A stretch of DNA of 61,899 nt from an uncultured Pelagibacteraceae bacterium. GTDB lineage: Bacteria; Pseudomonadota; Alphaproteobacteria; Pelagibacterales; Pelagibacteraceae. Made by a program: the position numbers and the translations under genes. The stretch covers positions 1 to 61,899 of the forward strand of contig CACKHK010000004.1 of NCBI GenBank assembly GCA_902599955.1, in the 5' to 3' direction. Shown here one piece after another: positions 34,154-45,327 of the stretch. How positions within the stretch are numbered: the stretch's first letter is position 1; every line of letters starts with the position of its first letter. The notes beneath the pieces were generated by a model. It saw only the letters and a list, made by a program, of their open reading frames with translations, was not told the DNA's origin and ran no database searches.

Positions 34154-36063
34154 GCAATAATTACAAATTTTTAAACAATGTAAATTTTCCAAGCGATATC
34201 AGAAAATTATCAGAATCCGAGATAAAAGTTTTGGCTGACGAGGTAAGGCAGGAATTAATTGACGTTGTTTCAGAAACTGGTGGACACCTAGGAGCTGGTC
34301 TTGGAGTTGTAGAGCTCACTGTGGTTTTGCATTATATATTTAATACTCCATATGATAAATTAATTTGGGATGTTGGGCACCAAACTTATCCTCATAAAAT
34401 ATTAACTGGTAGGAAAAATAAAATTAGAACACTAAGAAAAGGCAAGGGATTGTCTGGTTTTACAAAAAGATCTGAAAGCGAGTATGATCCTTTCGGCGCT
34501 GCTCATAGTTCAACTTCTATATCTTCAGCATTAGGAATGGCTGTTGCAAATAAATTGTCAAATAAATCTGATAATGTAATTGCGGTCATAGGTGATGGAG
34601 CGATAAGTGCTGGTATGGCATATGAGGCAATGAACAACGCAGGAGAAAGTAAGACAAAAATGATAGTCGTTTTAAATGATAATGACATGTCAATCGCAAA
34701 ACCTGTTGGAGCTATGAGAAAGTATCTTGCAAAAATTCTGTCTGGTAAGATTTATTTTAGTTTTAGAGAGACATTAAAATTAATCATATCTGCCTTCTCA
34801 AAAAGATTTAAAAACAAAGCAGGAAAAGCAGAGGATTTTTTAAGATCTGCAGTTACTGGTGGTACTTTATTTAATTCCATGGGATTTTATTATATTGGGC
34901 CAATAGATGGACATGATATTGATACAATGGTTTCTGTATTTAAAAATGCAAAAGAAATTAATTATGATGGTCCAATTTTGGTTCATGTAAAAACTGAAAA
35001 AGGAAAAGGTTATAAATTTGCAGAAAAATCAGAAGATAAATTCCATGGAGTTTCAAAATTTAATGTAAAAACAGGAGAACAGATAAAGCCTTCATCTAAT
35101 GCACCATCATATACAAAAGTATTTGCTAACACCTTAATCAAGCATGCTGAAAAGGATAGTAAAGTTGTTGGTATAACAGCAGCGATGCCATCAGGAACAG
35201 GTATGGATTTATTTGGAAAAAAATTTCCTAACAGAATGTTTGATGTGGGAATAGCAGAACAGCACGCTGTAACTTTTGCCGCTGGAATGGCTACAGAGGG
35301 ATTTAAACCATATGCAGCAATATACTCAACTTTTCTTCAAAGAGCTTATGATCAAGTTGTTCATGATGTTGCAATTCAATCCTTGCCAGTAAGATTTGCA
35401 ATTGATAGAGCTGGACTAGTTGGCGCTGATGGACCAACACATGCAGGCTCATTTGATATAACATACTTATCAACACTACCAAATTTTGTAGTAATGGCGG
35501 CTAGCGATGAAGCCGAACTTGTAAGAATGATTAATACCTCAATAGATATTAATGATAGACCTTCAGCTTTTAGATATCCAAGAGGAAATGGTCTTGGGAT
35601 TGAATTACCAGAAATAAATGAAAAAATTGAGTTGGGTAAAGGAAAAATTATTAAAACTGGAAAAAAAGTTGTAATTTTAAATTTTGGTGCAAGACTTCAT
35701 GAGTGTATTTTAGCATCTGAAAATTTATCTAAAAAAGGGATTAATATTTCTATAATTGATGCAAGATTTGCAAAACCCTTAGATGAAAATTTAATCTGGC
35801 AAATTGCAACAGAGCATGAAGTTTTAATCACAATAGAAGAGGGATCTATTGGTGGATTTGGATCTCATGTTAGCCAATTTCTTAGTGAAAAAAATCTTCT
35901 AGATAGCAATTTAAAATTTAGATCAATGATATTGCCTGATAGATTTATAGATCATGATAAGCCAGAGTTAATGTATAAATTTGCAAATCTTGACTCAATT
36001 GGAATAGAAGATAAGATTTTAGATACATTAAATTCAAAAGTTTTAATAAAAAAATCTAATTAA
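34150..36063 (+). CDS. dxs: 1-deoxy-D-xylulose-5-phosphate synthase
   Basis: This 637-residue thiamine diphosphate enzyme has the DXS set: [77 protein letters not shown] and FRYPRGNG. It makes DXP from pyruvate and glyceraldehyde-3-phosphate, the entry to the MEP isoprenoid pathway. It needs thiamine diphosphate, connecting it to thiD/thiE in the window. Its 3' end overlaps aroC on the opposite strand by 4 bases. Confidence 0.97.
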   Translation: MSNNYKFLNNVNFPSDIRKLSESEIKVLADEVRQELIDVVSETGGHLGAGLGVVELTVVLHYIFNTPYDKLIWDVGHQTYPHKILTGRKNKIRTLRKGKGLSGFTKRSESEYDPFGAAHSSTSISSALGMAVANKLSNKSDNVIAVIGDGAISAGMAYEAMNNAGESKTKMIVVLNDNDMSIAKPVGAMRKYLAKILSGKIYFSFRETLKLIISAFSKRFKNKAGKAEDFLRSAVTGGTLFNSMGFYYIGPIDGHDIDTMVSVFKNAKEINYDGPILVHVKTEKGKGYKFAEKSEDKFHGVSKFNVKTGEQIKPSSNAPSYTKVFANTLIKHAEKDSKVVGITAAMPSGTGMDLFGKKFPNRMFDVGIAEQHAVTFAAGMATEGFKPYAAIYSTFLQRAYDQVVHDVAIQSLPVRFAIDRAGLVGADGPTHAGSFDITYLSTLPNFVVMAASDEAELVRMINTSIDINDRPSAFRYPRGNGLGIELPEINEKIELGKGKIIKTGKKVVILNFGARLHECILASENLSKKGINISIIDARFAKPLDENLIWQIATEHEVLITIEEGSIGGFGSHVSQFLSEKNLLDSNLKFRSMILPDRFIDHDKPELMYKFANLDSIGIEDKILDTLNSKVLIKKSN

Positions 36064-37145
36064 ATTTTATTTTGAGCAGTGTTCATTAAATAGTGATCAA
36101 GAATTACACAATTAACCATAGCTTCTCCTATTGGGACTGCTCTAATTCCTACACACGGGTCATGTCTTCCTTTAACAGATATTGTTGTATTTTTGCCGAA
36201 CTTATCAATCGTTTTTCTAGATGATAAAATCGATGAAGTTGGTTTAACAGCAAACGAAATTTTTATCTCTTGACCTGTTGAAATTCCACCCAAAATTCCA
36301 CCAGCATTGTTTGATTTAAAACTAGTTTTACCTTTTCTTTGTAAAATCTCATCAGAGTTTTCTTCCCCAGTTAGCGTAGCTGAATCCATTCCTGATCCAA
36401 TATTTACCCCTTTTACAGCATTAATGCTCATCATCGCAGCTGCTAAATCCATATCTAATTTGGAATATATCGGCGCTCCAAGTCCTAAAGGTACTCCTCT
36501 TGCTCTTATCTCTATTATTGCTCCACAAGATGAACCAGCTTTTCTAATGCTGAGTAAATATTTTTCCCAGAGCTTAATTACAGATTTGTCAGGACAAAAA
36601 AATGGATTTGTGGATATAGTTTTGTCTTTCCATTTGTTTATATCACACCCTAAAATTCCTAATTGAATAACTGCACCGACTGCTTGATATTTAGCGCCAA
36701 TCTTATTTTTCAAAACTACTTTTGCAATTGCCCCTGCTGCAACTCTTGCTGCAGTTTCACGGGCTGATTGTCTTCCACCTCCTCTATAATCCCGAATTCC
36801 ATACTTTTTAAAATAAGTGTAATCTGCATGTCCTGGTCGAAATTTGTTCTTTATTGTCTCATAATCTCTAGATCTCATGTCTTTGTTATAAATTATTAAA
36901 GATATCGGAGTTCCAGTAGTTTTTCCCTCAAAAACACCAGATAAAATATTAACTTTGTCATCCTCTTTTCTTTGTGTTGTGAATTTAGATTGACCTGGTT
37001 TTCGTTTATTAAGTTCCTTTTGGATATCACTTTCCTTTATTGGAACATTTGGTGGGCATCCGTCTACAACACACCCAATTGCAGGACCATGAGACTCTCC
37101 CCAAGTAGTAAATCTAAATAACTTTCCAAAAGTATTAAATGACAT
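36060..37145 (-). CDS. aroC: Chorismate synthase
   Basis: This 361-residue protein begins [31 protein letters not shown] and carries RRKPGQS-like [43 protein letters not shown] and the C-terminal [17 protein letters not shown]. It turns EPSP into chorismate with reduced FMN, the last shikimate step. Length and motifs are complete. It is tail-to-tail with dxs and head-to-head with pdxH, leaving about 32 bases for both promoters if the pdxH start at 37178 is right. Confidence 0.97.
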   Translation of the reverse strand: MSFNTFGKLFRFTTWGESHGPAIGCVVDGCPPNVPIKESDIQKELNKRKPGQSKFTTQRKEDDKVNILSGVFEGKTTGTPISLIIYNKDMRSRDYETIKNKFRPGHADYTYFKKYGIRDYRGGGRQSARETAARVAAGAIAKVVLKNKIGAKYQAVGAVIQLGILGCDINKWKDKTISTNPFFCPDKSVIKLWEKYLLSIRKAGSSCGAIIEIRARGVPLGLGAPIYSKLDMDLAAAMMSINAVKGVNIGSGMDSATLTGEENSDEILQRKGKTSFKSNNAGGILGGISTGQEIKISFAVKPTSSILSSRKTIDKFGKNTTISVKGRHDPCVGIRAVPIGEAMVNCVILDHYLMNTAQNKI

Positions 37146-37177
37146 TATCTTACTGTATAAATTATTTTTTTAAAATT

Positions 37178-37801
37178 ATGAACGAAAAAAACTCTCTAGG
37201 ATTAAATCTTTGCTTTAAAGACCATAATAACCCGATAAAACTTTTTGAAGAATGGTTCAATAAAGCAAAAAAAACTGAAATTAATGATCCAAATGCCTTT
37301 GCTGTAGGCACTGTTAATAAAAAAGGATTTCCAACAGTCAGAATGGTTCTTCTTAAAGATTTTGATAAAAATGGTTTCGTTTTTTACACAAATTTAAAAA
37401 GTGATAAAAGTAAAGCCATTAAAAATTCTTCAAAAATTTCAATGTGTTTTCATTGGAAAAGCCTACAAAGACAAATTAGAGTAATTGGTATTGCATCTAA
37501 AGTTTCAAAAAAAGAAGCTGATGATTATTATAAATCAAGAGCATATGAAAGTAGAATTGGAGCTTGGGCTTCACAGCAGAGCAGCATTTTAAAAAAAAGA
37601 GATGATTTATATAAATCTATAAAAGAATTCAAAAAAAAATTCCCAAATCAAAAAAATGTACCACGACCAGATTACTGGTCAGGCTGGAGAATAAAACCTA
37701 AAGAAATAGAATTCTGGCTTGATGGTCAAAATCGAATTCATGAAAGATTGAAATACATTAAAAAAAATAAAAGTTGGAAAAAAATTTTGCTAAGCCCTTA
37801 G
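37178..37801 (+). CDS. pdxH: Pyridoxine/pyridoxamine 5'-phosphate oxidase
   Basis: The protein shows VRMVLLKDFDKNGFVFYTN, KSKAIKNSSKISMCFHWKSLQRQIRV, SRIGAWASQQS and the C-terminal WSGWRIKPKEIEFWLDGQNRIHER, the PdxH pattern. It oxidises PNP/PMP to pyridoxal phosphate using FMN. An in-frame ATG at 37139 overlaps aroC head-on; the ATG at 37178 (207 residues) matches the usual N terminus and is chosen. Its last bases overlap the polyprenyl synthase gene on the other strand by 4. Confidence 0.95.
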   Translation: MNEKNSLGLNLCFKDHNNPIKLFEEWFNKAKKTEINDPNAFAVGTVNKKGFPTVRMVLLKDFDKNGFVFYTNLKSDKSKAIKNSSKISMCFHWKSLQRQIRVIGIASKVSKKEADDYYKSRAYESRIGAWASQQSSILKKRDDLYKSIKEFKKKFPNQKNVPRPDYWSGWRIKPKEIEFWLDGQNRIHERLKYIKKNKSWKKILLSP

Positions 37802-38811
37802 AAATTTCTCTCTATACTAAAAGATGTTAAATTTTTAAGCACATTTTTTTCATCAGACTCCTCAAATACACTTAAAGAATTAGAAGCTAAATTTATATAA
37901 TGCTCTGCTTTTTTATAACACTCTTTTATTATGTTATTTTTTTTTATTAGACTTAGAACATATTCTAAATCTTTCTTTTCACGAATTTGTTTTTCAAAAA
38001 AAGATTTTAATTTTTCTTTTTCAATATCATCTAATTTTTGATAAAGTAGAATTATAGGTAAAGTCACTTTTCCCTCATAAAAATCATTACCAATATTTTT
38101 TCCAAATAATTTTAATTCAGAATTATAATCTAATGTGTCATCTGCAATTTGAAATGTGAGACCTAGATTTTTTCCATAAAATTCTAAAGCATTTTTAAAT
38201 TTTAAATCTTTTTCTGAAATAATTGCGCCAACTTTAGTAGCTGCTGCAAATAATGATGCAGTCTTTGAGGAAATAATATTAAGATATGTCTCTTCTAACA
38301 TGTCTATTTCTTTATTGTGTTGCAATTGCAGAACTTCACCTTGAGCAATTTCTGATGATGTGTTAGCCAAAAGTTTAAGTAGTTCTAAATTTCCATCTTC
38401 AACCATCATTTCAAAACATTTGCTTAAGAGATAATCGCCTACTAAAATTGATGAGTGATTTCCCCAGATCTTATTCAAGGTCTTTTTTCCTCTTCTAATT
38501 TTAGAGTTATCAATTACATCATCGTGCATTAAAGTTGCTGCATGGATTAATTCAACACATGCAGCCAGATTAACATCTCTTAATCCCTTCTCGTATCCAC
38601 AAATTTTTGAGCATTGCAATGTTAATAGAGCTCTAAGTCTTTTACCTCCAGTGCTTAAATGATATTTTGTCATCTTTTGAACTAACTCAACTTTACTTGC
38701 TAATCTGGAATTAATTTTTTCTTCAACTAGAATCAACTTATCTTCAACTGAGTTTTTTAAGTCAGTATAAGAATTATTAATTTGTTTTTTAAGCTGTATT
38801 ACAGTTCCCAT
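37798..38811 (-). CDS. ispB: Long-chain polyprenyl diphosphate synthase (quinone side chain)
   Basis: This 337-residue trans-prenyltransferase has KYHLSTGGKRLRALLTLQ, first Asp-rich motif LMHDDVIDNSKIRRGKKT and second FQIADDTLDYNS. Compared with IspA in this window, the residues before the first motif are smaller and the protein longer, as in octa-/decaprenyl synthases for ubiquinone. The chain length cannot be read with certainty. It lies between pdxH (tail overlap of 4 bases) and a 110-base divergent gap to the S49 peptidase. Confidence 0.9.
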   Translation of the reverse strand: MGTVIQLKKQINNSYTDLKNSVEDKLILVEEKINSRLASKVELVQKMTKYHLSTGGKRLRALLTLQCSKICGYEKGLRDVNLAACVELIHAATLMHDDVIDNSKIRRGKKTLNKIWGNHSSILVGDYLLSKCFEMMVEDGNLELLKLLANTSSEIAQGEVLQLQHNKEIDMLEETYLNIISSKTASLFAAATKVGAIISEKDLKFKNALEFYGKNLGLTFQIADDTLDYNSELKLFGKNIGNDFYEGKVTLPIILLYQKLDDIEKEKLKSFFEKQIREKKDLEYVLSLIKKNNIIKECYKKAEHYINLASNSLSVFEESDEKNVLKNLTSFSIERNF

Positions 38812-38921
38812 GTTTTAAAACTATTATATACAAATTATTAATATACTTATCAATTGACGCACCTTATTCTTTAATTATAACTAGGGTTTATAATATATTT
38901 AAAAAACTTATTAAAATTTTA
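38812..38921. promoter_or_regulatory. Divergent intergenic region ispB / S49 peptidase
   Basis: One of the longer spacers in the window (110 bases), very AT-rich, between head-to-head genes. It must contain both promoters. TTGACG at about 38853-38858 on the plus strand could be a -35 box, with TATAAC 17 bases later at about 38876-38881. No hairpin or known riboswitch is visible. Confidence 0.4.
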
Positions 38922-39731
38922 ATGTTTTCATTTTTTAAAAAAAAAAAAGTTATTAGTCATCTTAAACTATCTGGCGTTATAGGAAATGTTGGAAAATTTA
39001 GACAAGGAATAGATTATTCAAGCCAGGAAGAAATAATTAAAAAAGCTTTCTCACTAAAAAAAGCATTGGTAGTAGCAATTACAATAAACTCACCAGGAGG
39101 ATCTCCAGTTCAATCACATCTAATATATAAACTTATTAAGGAACAATCAAAAAAAACAAAAAAAAAAGTGATTGTATTTGCTGAAGATGTGGCTGCATCC
39201 GGTGGATACCTGATCGCTTGTGCTGGTGATGAGATATATGCAAACTCAAGTTCGATAATAGGATCAATTGGAGTTATTTCTGCATCATTTGGATTTAAAA
39301 ACTTAATAGAAAAAATTGGAGTTCAAAGAAGAGTATATACAGCAGGAAAGAATAAAAGTACTTTAGACCCTTTTCTTGATGAAAAAGAAGAGGATATAAA
39401 TCGGTTAAAAAATATTCAATTAGAAATTCATCAGGACTTTATTGATGTCGTTGAGGAGAGTAGAAAAGAAAAACTAAACAAAAACTCTGGTATTGAACTT
39501 TTTTCAGGTGAGTTTTGGGCTGGAAAAAAAGCAAAAGAATTAGGTTTAATAGACGGTTTGGGTAATGCAGAACAAATATTAAGAGAAAAATATGGAGATC
39601 AAATTGAGATTAAGAAATTTGAAAAAAGTAAAGGGTGGTTGTCAAAAAAATTATCATCCTCAGAAAATTATACTGATAAAGTAATCAGTTTATTAGAAGA
39701 AAGATCAATCTGGCAAAGGTATGGTCTATAA
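38922..39731 (+). CDS. S49 family signal peptide peptidase-like protein (SppA/SohB)
   Basis: This 269-residue protein has the catalytic Ser in [20 protein letters not shown] and the general-base Lys region [27 protein letters not shown], with the [13 protein letters not shown] oxyanion strand before them. The family cuts leftover signal peptides or membrane proteins. It is the short single-domain form without a clear N-terminal transmembrane helix. Codons 6-9 are a run of twelve A preceded by six T. It overlaps glyQ by 11 bases, the usual alphaproteobacterial neighbour. Confidence 0.88.
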   Translation: MFSFFKKKKVISHLKLSGVIGNVGKFRQGIDYSSQEEIIKKAFSLKKALVVAITINSPGGSPVQSHLIYKLIKEQSKKTKKKVIVFAEDVAASGGYLIACAGDEIYANSSSIIGSIGVISASFGFKNLIEKIGVQRRVYTAGKNKSTLDPFLDEKEEDINRLKNIQLEIHQDFIDVVEESRKEKLNKNSGIELFSGEFWAGKKAKELGLIDGLGNAEQILREKYGDQIEIKKFEKSKGWLSKKLSSSENYTDKVISLLEERSIWQRYGL

Positions 39732-40593
39732 AACAAAAAAAAAAACTTTATCTTTTCAAGACACAATCTTTAATTTACAAAAGTACTGGTCAAAAAAAGG
39801 TTGTGTAATATTACAACCGTACGATCTAGAGGTAGGAGCTGGAACATTTCATCCAGCAACCACTCTAAGATCGCTTGGTCCAAAACCATGGAAAACTGCA
39901 TATGTTCAACCATCACGTAGACCGACTGACGGAAGATATGGTGACAACCCCAATAGATTACAACATTACTATCAGTTCCAAGTATTAATTAAACCCTCAC
40001 CAAAAGAAATAAAAAAAATGTATTTAAATAGTCTGTCATCAATAGGTATTAATTATGAGGAACACGATATAAGATTTGTTGAAGATGACTGGGAAAGCCC
40101 TACTCTTGGAGCAGCTGGCCTTGGATGGGAAGTTTGGTGTGATGGTATGGAAGTAACGCAATTTACCTACTTCCAACAAATGGCTGGAGTTGAATGTAAA
40201 CCTGTATCTGTCGAAATTACATACGGATTAGAGAGATTGTGTATGTTTATTCAAAACAAAAAAAGTGTTTTTGACTTAATTTGGAATGATGAAGGAATAA
40301 CTTACAAAGATGTTTTTCATAAGTCAGAAAAAGAATTTTCAGCTTATAATTTTGAATATGCCAACACTGATAACTTATTTAAAATATTTGAAATGCATGA
40401 AGAGGAGACAAAATTATTAGTTGAAAAGAAAATTTCACTTCCAGCATACGATCAATGTTTAAAATGTAGCCATGTGTTTAATATTCTAGATGCTAGAGGG
40501 GTGATTAGTGTTGCACAAAGGGCTGAATATATTGCAAGAATAAGGGAACTAACTAAATCAATTGGGAAAGTTTGGATTGAAAGCCAAAGTTAA
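39721..40593 (+). CDS. glyQ: Glycyl-tRNA synthetase alpha subunit
   Basis: This 290-residue class II catalytic subunit shows [65 protein letters not shown] and QYYQF-type [13 protein letters not shown], plus [10 protein letters not shown]. With GlyS it forms the alpha2beta2 bacterial enzyme that charges tRNA-Gly. It starts with an in-frame ATG overlapping the upstream peptidase by 11 bases and abuts glyS with a one-base overlap. Confidence 0.98.
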   Translation: MVYKTKKKTLSFQDTIFNLQKYWSKKGCVILQPYDLEVGAGTFHPATTLRSLGPKPWKTAYVQPSRRPTDGRYGDNPNRLQHYYQFQVLIKPSPKEIKKMYLNSLSSIGINYEEHDIRFVEDDWESPTLGAAGLGWEVWCDGMEVTQFTYFQQMAGVECKPVSVEITYGLERLCMFIQNKKSVFDLIWNDEGITYKDVFHKSEKEFSAYNFEYANTDNLFKIFEMHEEETKLLVEKKISLPAYDQCLKCSHVFNILDARGVISVAQRAEYIARIRELTKSIGKVWIESQS

Positions 40594-42656
40594 TGTCAGA
40601 ATTATTTGTAGAGCTATTTAGTGAGGAAATTCCTGCAAATCTTCAGATAAATGCAAGGAATGAGTTAAAAAAAAATATTAAAAATTTTTTTATCGATAAC
40701 CAAATTAAATTTAATGAAAATTTCAATGTTTATTCAACACCAAATAGACTAGTTCTTTATATTGATAAAATCCCTAGTGAAATTAAGCTCAACCCAGAGG
40801 AAATAAGAGGGCCAAATGTTAATGCTCCCGAAAAAGCTTTAAAGGGATTTATTAGATCAAACAATACAACATTAGAAAAAATTTTTAAAAAAACCACTGA
40901 GAAAGGTGAATTCTATTTTTTTAAAAAAGAGTCTAGAAAAATAAAAGTTTCAGATTTATTAGAAAAAAATTTAAGTGAAATCTTAACAAAGATAACTTGG
41001 AATAAATCTATGAAATGGGCAAATTATGATCTTTACTGGGGAAGACCTCTTAAATCTATTTTAGCAATATTTAATAAAAAACCCCTTAATTTTGTTTTTA
41101 ACCACATAAATAGTTCTAACAAAACTTTTACAGATAAATCACTAGAGGAAGATTTAAAAATTTTTAACGACTTTAATTCGTATATAAAATTTTTTAAACA
41201 AAAAGGTATTTTAATTGATCAAGATTTAAGAAAAAAAATAATACAGAATAAAATTAATGAAATAATTAATAAAAAAAATTTAAAAATCGAACAGAATGAA
41301 AGGCTTATAGATGAAATAGTAAATATAGTTGAAAAACCAGCGGTAATTATTTGTGATTTTGACAAAAAATTTTTGAATGTACCTAGTGAAATATTGATTA
41401 CTACTATGCAGAGTCATCAAAAATATTTACCAACTTTTGATAAAAAAAATAATCTTACAAATAATTTTTTTGTAGTTTCAGATATAAAAGACACCAAAGG
41501 GTTTGTTAAATTAGGAAATGAGAGAGTGATTGAGGCAAGATTAAGCGATGCTGAGTTTTTTTGGGAAAAAAATAAAACTCAAAATTTAGTTAAACAAGTA
41601 GATAAATTGAAAAATATAAATTATTTTAAAGGTTTAGGATCCTACTTTGATAAAATTCAACGAATGAGAAAGTTATCATCAGTAATTTCTGATGATTTTT
41701 TAATTAGTAAAGATAAAATTGAAATAGCCTCATCAATTTGTAAAGTTGATTTAATGTCCGATCTTGTTGGAGAATTTCCAGAACTCCAAGGCATTGTTGG
41801 GGGTCACTTTGCAAAGTTTCAAGGGTTTGATAAAGAAGTTTGTCTTGCTATATCTGAACAATATTTGCCTAACGGCATGGAAAGCAAACTACCAAAAAAA
41901 ATGTACAGTGTTGCTTTATCTTTAAGCGATAAACTAGATTCGTTAGTAGGTTTTTTTGGAATAAATCTGAAACCTACTAGTTCAAAAGACCCATATGCCA
42001 TAAGAAGAATGGCTATAAGTCTTGTCAGATTAATTGTTGAAAATGAAACAAAAATCAAATTAAAAGATTTAATTGTTTACACTTGTTCAGCATATAGAGA
42101 TCAGGGCTATGATTTTGACACCAAAAAGATACAAAACGAATTAAGCGATTTCATAATTGAGAGATTAAAAAATTATTTAAAAGAAAAAAAAATAAGACAA
42201 GATATAATTGAAAGCTCAACATTTTTGCTTGGATTGGATGATTTATTAAAGGCTTATAAAAAATCTTTATGTTTAAATAAAAATATTAAAAAAGAAATTG
42301 GTTTTGAAACTATTGCAGTATACAAAAGATCTTCAAATATATTAAATACTGAAGAAAAAATATCTATTGAAACTCTTGGTTTTGCAGATCCAGGCTTATT
42401 TAAAAATGATTATGAGAAAAAATTATATAAAAAAATAAATGATATAAGAAAATATTTTTTGAGTATTGGTAAAGATGAAAATTATGAGGAAAGTCTAAAA
42501 ATTTTATCAAGCATTAAGAACGAGGTAAACGATTTTTTTGATAATGTTATTGTTAATGATGAAGATATAATAATTAAAAAAAATAGATTAGAATTATTAA
42601 ATATGTTGTGCAAAACTTTTGATAACTATTTTAATTTTTCAAAAATAGAAGCCTAA
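40593..42656 (+). CDS. glyS: Glycyl-tRNA synthetase beta subunit
   Basis: This 687-residue protein begins ELFVELFSEEIPANLQ, has EEIRGPNVNAPEKALKGFIRS, WNKSMKWANYDLYWGRPLKSI, the HD-like core DLMSDLVGEFPELQGIVGGHFAKF, and SSKDPYAIRRMAISLVRLI near the C-terminal anticodon-binding part. It binds tRNA-Gly for the GlyQ catalytic subunit. Length matches the family (about 690). It overlaps glyQ by one base and precedes ppdK by one base. Confidence 0.97.
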   Translation: MSELFVELFSEEIPANLQINARNELKKNIKNFFIDNQIKFNENFNVYSTPNRLVLYIDKIPSEIKLNPEEIRGPNVNAPEKALKGFIRSNNTTLEKIFKKTTEKGEFYFFKKESRKIKVSDLLEKNLSEILTKITWNKSMKWANYDLYWGRPLKSILAIFNKKPLNFVFNHINSSNKTFTDKSLEEDLKIFNDFNSYIKFFKQKGILIDQDLRKKIIQNKINEIINKKNLKIEQNERLIDEIVNIVEKPAVIICDFDKKFLNVPSEILITTMQSHQKYLPTFDKKNNLTNNFFVVSDIKDTKGFVKLGNERVIEARLSDAEFFWEKNKTQNLVKQVDKLKNINYFKGLGSYFDKIQRMRKLSSVISDDFLISKDKIEIASSICKVDLMSDLVGEFPELQGIVGGHFAKFQGFDKEVCLAISEQYLPNGMESKLPKKMYSVALSLSDKLDSLVGFFGINLKPTSSKDPYAIRRMAISLVRLIVENETKIKLKDLIVYTCSAYRDQGYDFDTKKIQNELSDFIIERLKNYLKEKKIRQDIIESSTFLLGLDDLLKAYKKSLCLNKNIKKEIGFETIAVYKRSSNILNTEEKISIETLGFADPGLFKNDYEKKLYKKINDIRKYFLSIGKDENYEESLKILSSIKNEVNDFFDNVIVNDEDIIIKKNRLELLNMLCKTFDNYFNFSKIEA

Positions 42657-42657
42657 T

Positions 42658-45327
42658 ATGAAAAAAATTATATTTAATTTTAAATCAAATGAAATAAAAA
42701 AAATTAAAATACCAAAAAATATTCTTGGTGGCAAAGGTGCAAACCTTTCTGAAATGGGAAGAATGGGGCTACCTGTGCCCCCTGGTTTTACAATATCTAC
42801 TGAGGTATGTAATTTGTTTTACAAGAATAAAAAAAAATTAAATAAAAAAATACTTAATGAAATAAATAAAGAACTAAAATTTATTGAAAAAGATTCAGGA
42901 AAAAAATTTGGAGATATAAAAAATCCTCTCCTGGTTTCTGTAAGATCTGGAGCTAGGGTTTCTATGCCTGGTATGATGGATACAATTTTAAATCTAGGTC
43001 TAAATGATAATACGGTAACAGCACTTGCAAAAAAAACTTCAAATTTAAGGTTTGCAAATGATAGTTATAGGCGTTTTATTCAAATGTATTCCAATGTTGT
43101 GTTGGGTATCGAGGCCTATCACTTTGAGGATATAATCGAGAACTACAAGTTAACAAAAGGAGTATTATTAGACACAGAATTAGATGAGTATGACTTAGAA
43201 GCTTTAATAAAAGATTTTAAAAACACTGTAAAAGAAAAAACAAAAAAAGATTTTCCTCAAAATGTCAAAGAGCAACTTGTGGGAGCTATAAGTGCTGTTT
43301 TTTTATCTTGGGAAAGTAACAGAGCAAAAGTCTATAGAAAATTAAATCAAATACCATCTCATTGGGGTACAGCAGTTAATGTACAATCAATGGTTTTTGG
43401 AAATATGGGAAATAATTGTGCAACTGGTGTAGTATTTACTAGAAACCCATCAGATGGATCAAAAAATATTTATGGAGAATATTTAATAAATGCACAAGGA
43501 GAGGATGTAGTTGCTGGAACCAGAACACCACAACATATTACAAAAAAAGCCAGAGTTAAGTCAAAAGAAACTCTTAAGTCAATGGAAGAGGCAATGCCAG
43601 AGACATACAGGCAACTTAAAAATATTTTAAATAAGTTAGAAAAACATTACAAAGATATGCAGGATGTGGAGTTTACTGTTGAAAATAAAAAACTTTGGAT
43701 GCTCCAAACACGCTCAGGAAAACGAACAGCTAAGTCTGCTGTTAAAATAGCTGTAGATATGGTTAAAGAAAAGTTGATTACCAAAAAAGATGCATTATTA
43801 CGAATAGAGCCAAGTTCTTTAGACACTTTGCTTCATCCAACTTTAGATGAGAAAGCAAACTTAGAAGTGATCGGGTTAGGCTTACCTGCGTCACCTGGTG
43901 CTGCAAGTGGAAAAGTTGTTTTCACGTCTGAGGAGGCTGAAAGACTAAATAGTATGATGCAAAGTACAATATTAGTTCGTGTAGAAACTTCACCAGAAGA
44001 TATACATGGTATGCATGCAGCAAAAGGAATACTGACATCAAGAGGAGGTATGACAAGTCATGCTGCAGTAGTTGCTAGAGGAATGGGACGACCATGTGTT
44101 TCTGGATCTAGTGAGATAGAAATTGATTACGAAAACAAATTATTCAAAACAAAAAATAAAGTAATTAAAGAGGGAGAACTAATTACAATTGATGGTTCTA
44201 CAGGCAGAATAATTATTGGAGAGGTAAAAACAGTTAAACCAGAAATATCAGGTGATTTCTCAAAAATAATGGGTTGGTCTGATGATTTTAGAAAATTAAA
44301 AATTAGAACTAATTCCGAGACTCCATTAGATAGTAAAACTGCTAGAGAATTTGGTGCAGAAGGTATTGGTTTGTGTAGAACTGAACATATGTTTTTTGAC
44401 GAAGAAAGAATTTTATCAGTAAGAGAAATGATATTATCAAGAACAATTGAAGATCGATCTAATGCACTCAAAAAGCTATTGCCGCATCAAAAAAAAGATT
44501 TTATTGAAATATTTAAAATAATGAGAGGTTTACCAGTAACAGTAAGGTTACTTGATCCACCACTTCATGAATTTTTGCCAAAAAGCAATAACGAAATTAA
44601 TGATGTCGCAGTTTCACTAAATATTCCTGTTAAAGAACTTGAAGTTAGAATTTCCGAACTTCACGAACAAAACCCAATGTTGGGTCACAGAGGTTGTAGA
44701 TTAGCAATTTCATTTCCAGAGATTTATGAAATGCAGTGTAGAGCAATTTTTGAGGCTTTAATTGAATGTAAAAAACAAAGAATACTATCAACTATGCCAG
44801 AAATTATGATTCCTTTAGTTTCAACAGCAGCAGAAATAAAAATCATGAAAGAATTAGTCATCAGAGTCGCCAAAAAAGTTCAAGACGAAAATAGAATAAA
44901 AATTGATTTTTTAGTTGGAACAATGATTGAATTACCAAGAGCAGCAATAAAGGCAAAAGAAATTGCTAAACATGCTGAATTTTTTAGTTTTGGTACTAAT
45001 GATTTAACTCAAACTACATTTGGAATTAGCAGAGATGATAGTGGTAAATTTTTAAATGATTATATTGAAAACAAAATTTTTGATATTGATCCTTTCATAT
45101 CAATTGATGATGGAGTTGGTGATTTAATAAAAATTGCAACTGATAAAGGCAGAAAACAAAACAAAAAAATTAAACTCGGAATTTGTGGTGAACATGGTGG
45201 AGATCCTAAAAGCATAGAATTTTGTGCAAAAACTGGATTAGATTATGTTTCTTGTTCTCCTTATAGAGTTCCAGTCGCAAGATTGGCAGCAGCTCAAGCT
45301 CAAATAAAAAAAAAATTAAATCTCTAA
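42658..45327 (+). CDS. ppdK: Pyruvate, phosphate dikinase
   Basis: This 889-residue protein has an N-terminal ATP-grasp domain (NILGGKGANLSEMGRMGLPVPPGF, VSVRSGARVSMPGMMDT), the phosphohistidine domain with catalytic His in SRGGMTSHAAVVARGMG, and the C-terminal PEP barrel (GLCRTEHMFF, FSFGTNDLTQTTFG, GICGEHGGDP). It interconverts pyruvate + ATP + Pi and PEP + AMP + PPi. In SAR11 it can supply PEP for gluconeogenesis. It follows glyS by one base, as in other Alphaproteobacteria, and overlaps nadC tail-to-tail by 12 bases. Confidence 0.98.
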   Translation: MKKIIFNFKSNEIKKIKIPKNILGGKGANLSEMGRMGLPVPPGFTISTEVCNLFYKNKKKLNKKILNEINKELKFIEKDSGKKFGDIKNPLLVSVRSGARVSMPGMMDTILNLGLNDNTVTALAKKTSNLRFANDSYRRFIQMYSNVVLGIEAYHFEDIIENYKLTKGVLLDTELDEYDLEALIKDFKNTVKEKTKKDFPQNVKEQLVGAISAVFLSWESNRAKVYRKLNQIPSHWGTAVNVQSMVFGNMGNNCATGVVFTRNPSDGSKNIYGEYLINAQGEDVVAGTRTPQHITKKARVKSKETLKSMEEAMPETYRQLKNILNKLEKHYKDMQDVEFTVENKKLWMLQTRSGKRTAKSAVKIAVDMVKEKLITKKDALLRIEPSSLDTLLHPTLDEKANLEVIGLGLPASPGAASGKVVFTSEEAERLNSMMQSTILVRVETSPEDIHGMHAAKGILTSRGGMTSHAAVVARGMGRPCVSGSSEIEIDYENKLFKTKNKVIKEGELITIDGSTGRIIIGEVKTVKPEISGDFSKIMGWSDDFRKLKIRTNSETPLDSKTAREFGAEGIGLCRTEHMFFDEERILSVREMILSRTIEDRSNALKKLLPHQKKDFIEIFKIMRGLPVTVRLLDPPLHEFLPKSNNEINDVAVSLNIPVKELEVRISELHEQNPMLGHRGCRLAISFPEIYEMQCRAIFEALIECKKQRILSTMPEIMIPLVSTAAEIKIMKELVIRVAKKVQDENRIKIDFLVGTMIELPRAAIKAKEIAKHAEFFSFGTNDLTQTTFGISRDDSGKFLNDYIENKIFDIDPFISIDDGVGDLIKIATDKGRKQNKKIKLGICGEHGGDPKSIEFCAKTGLDYVSCSPYRVPVARLAAAQAQIKKKLNL

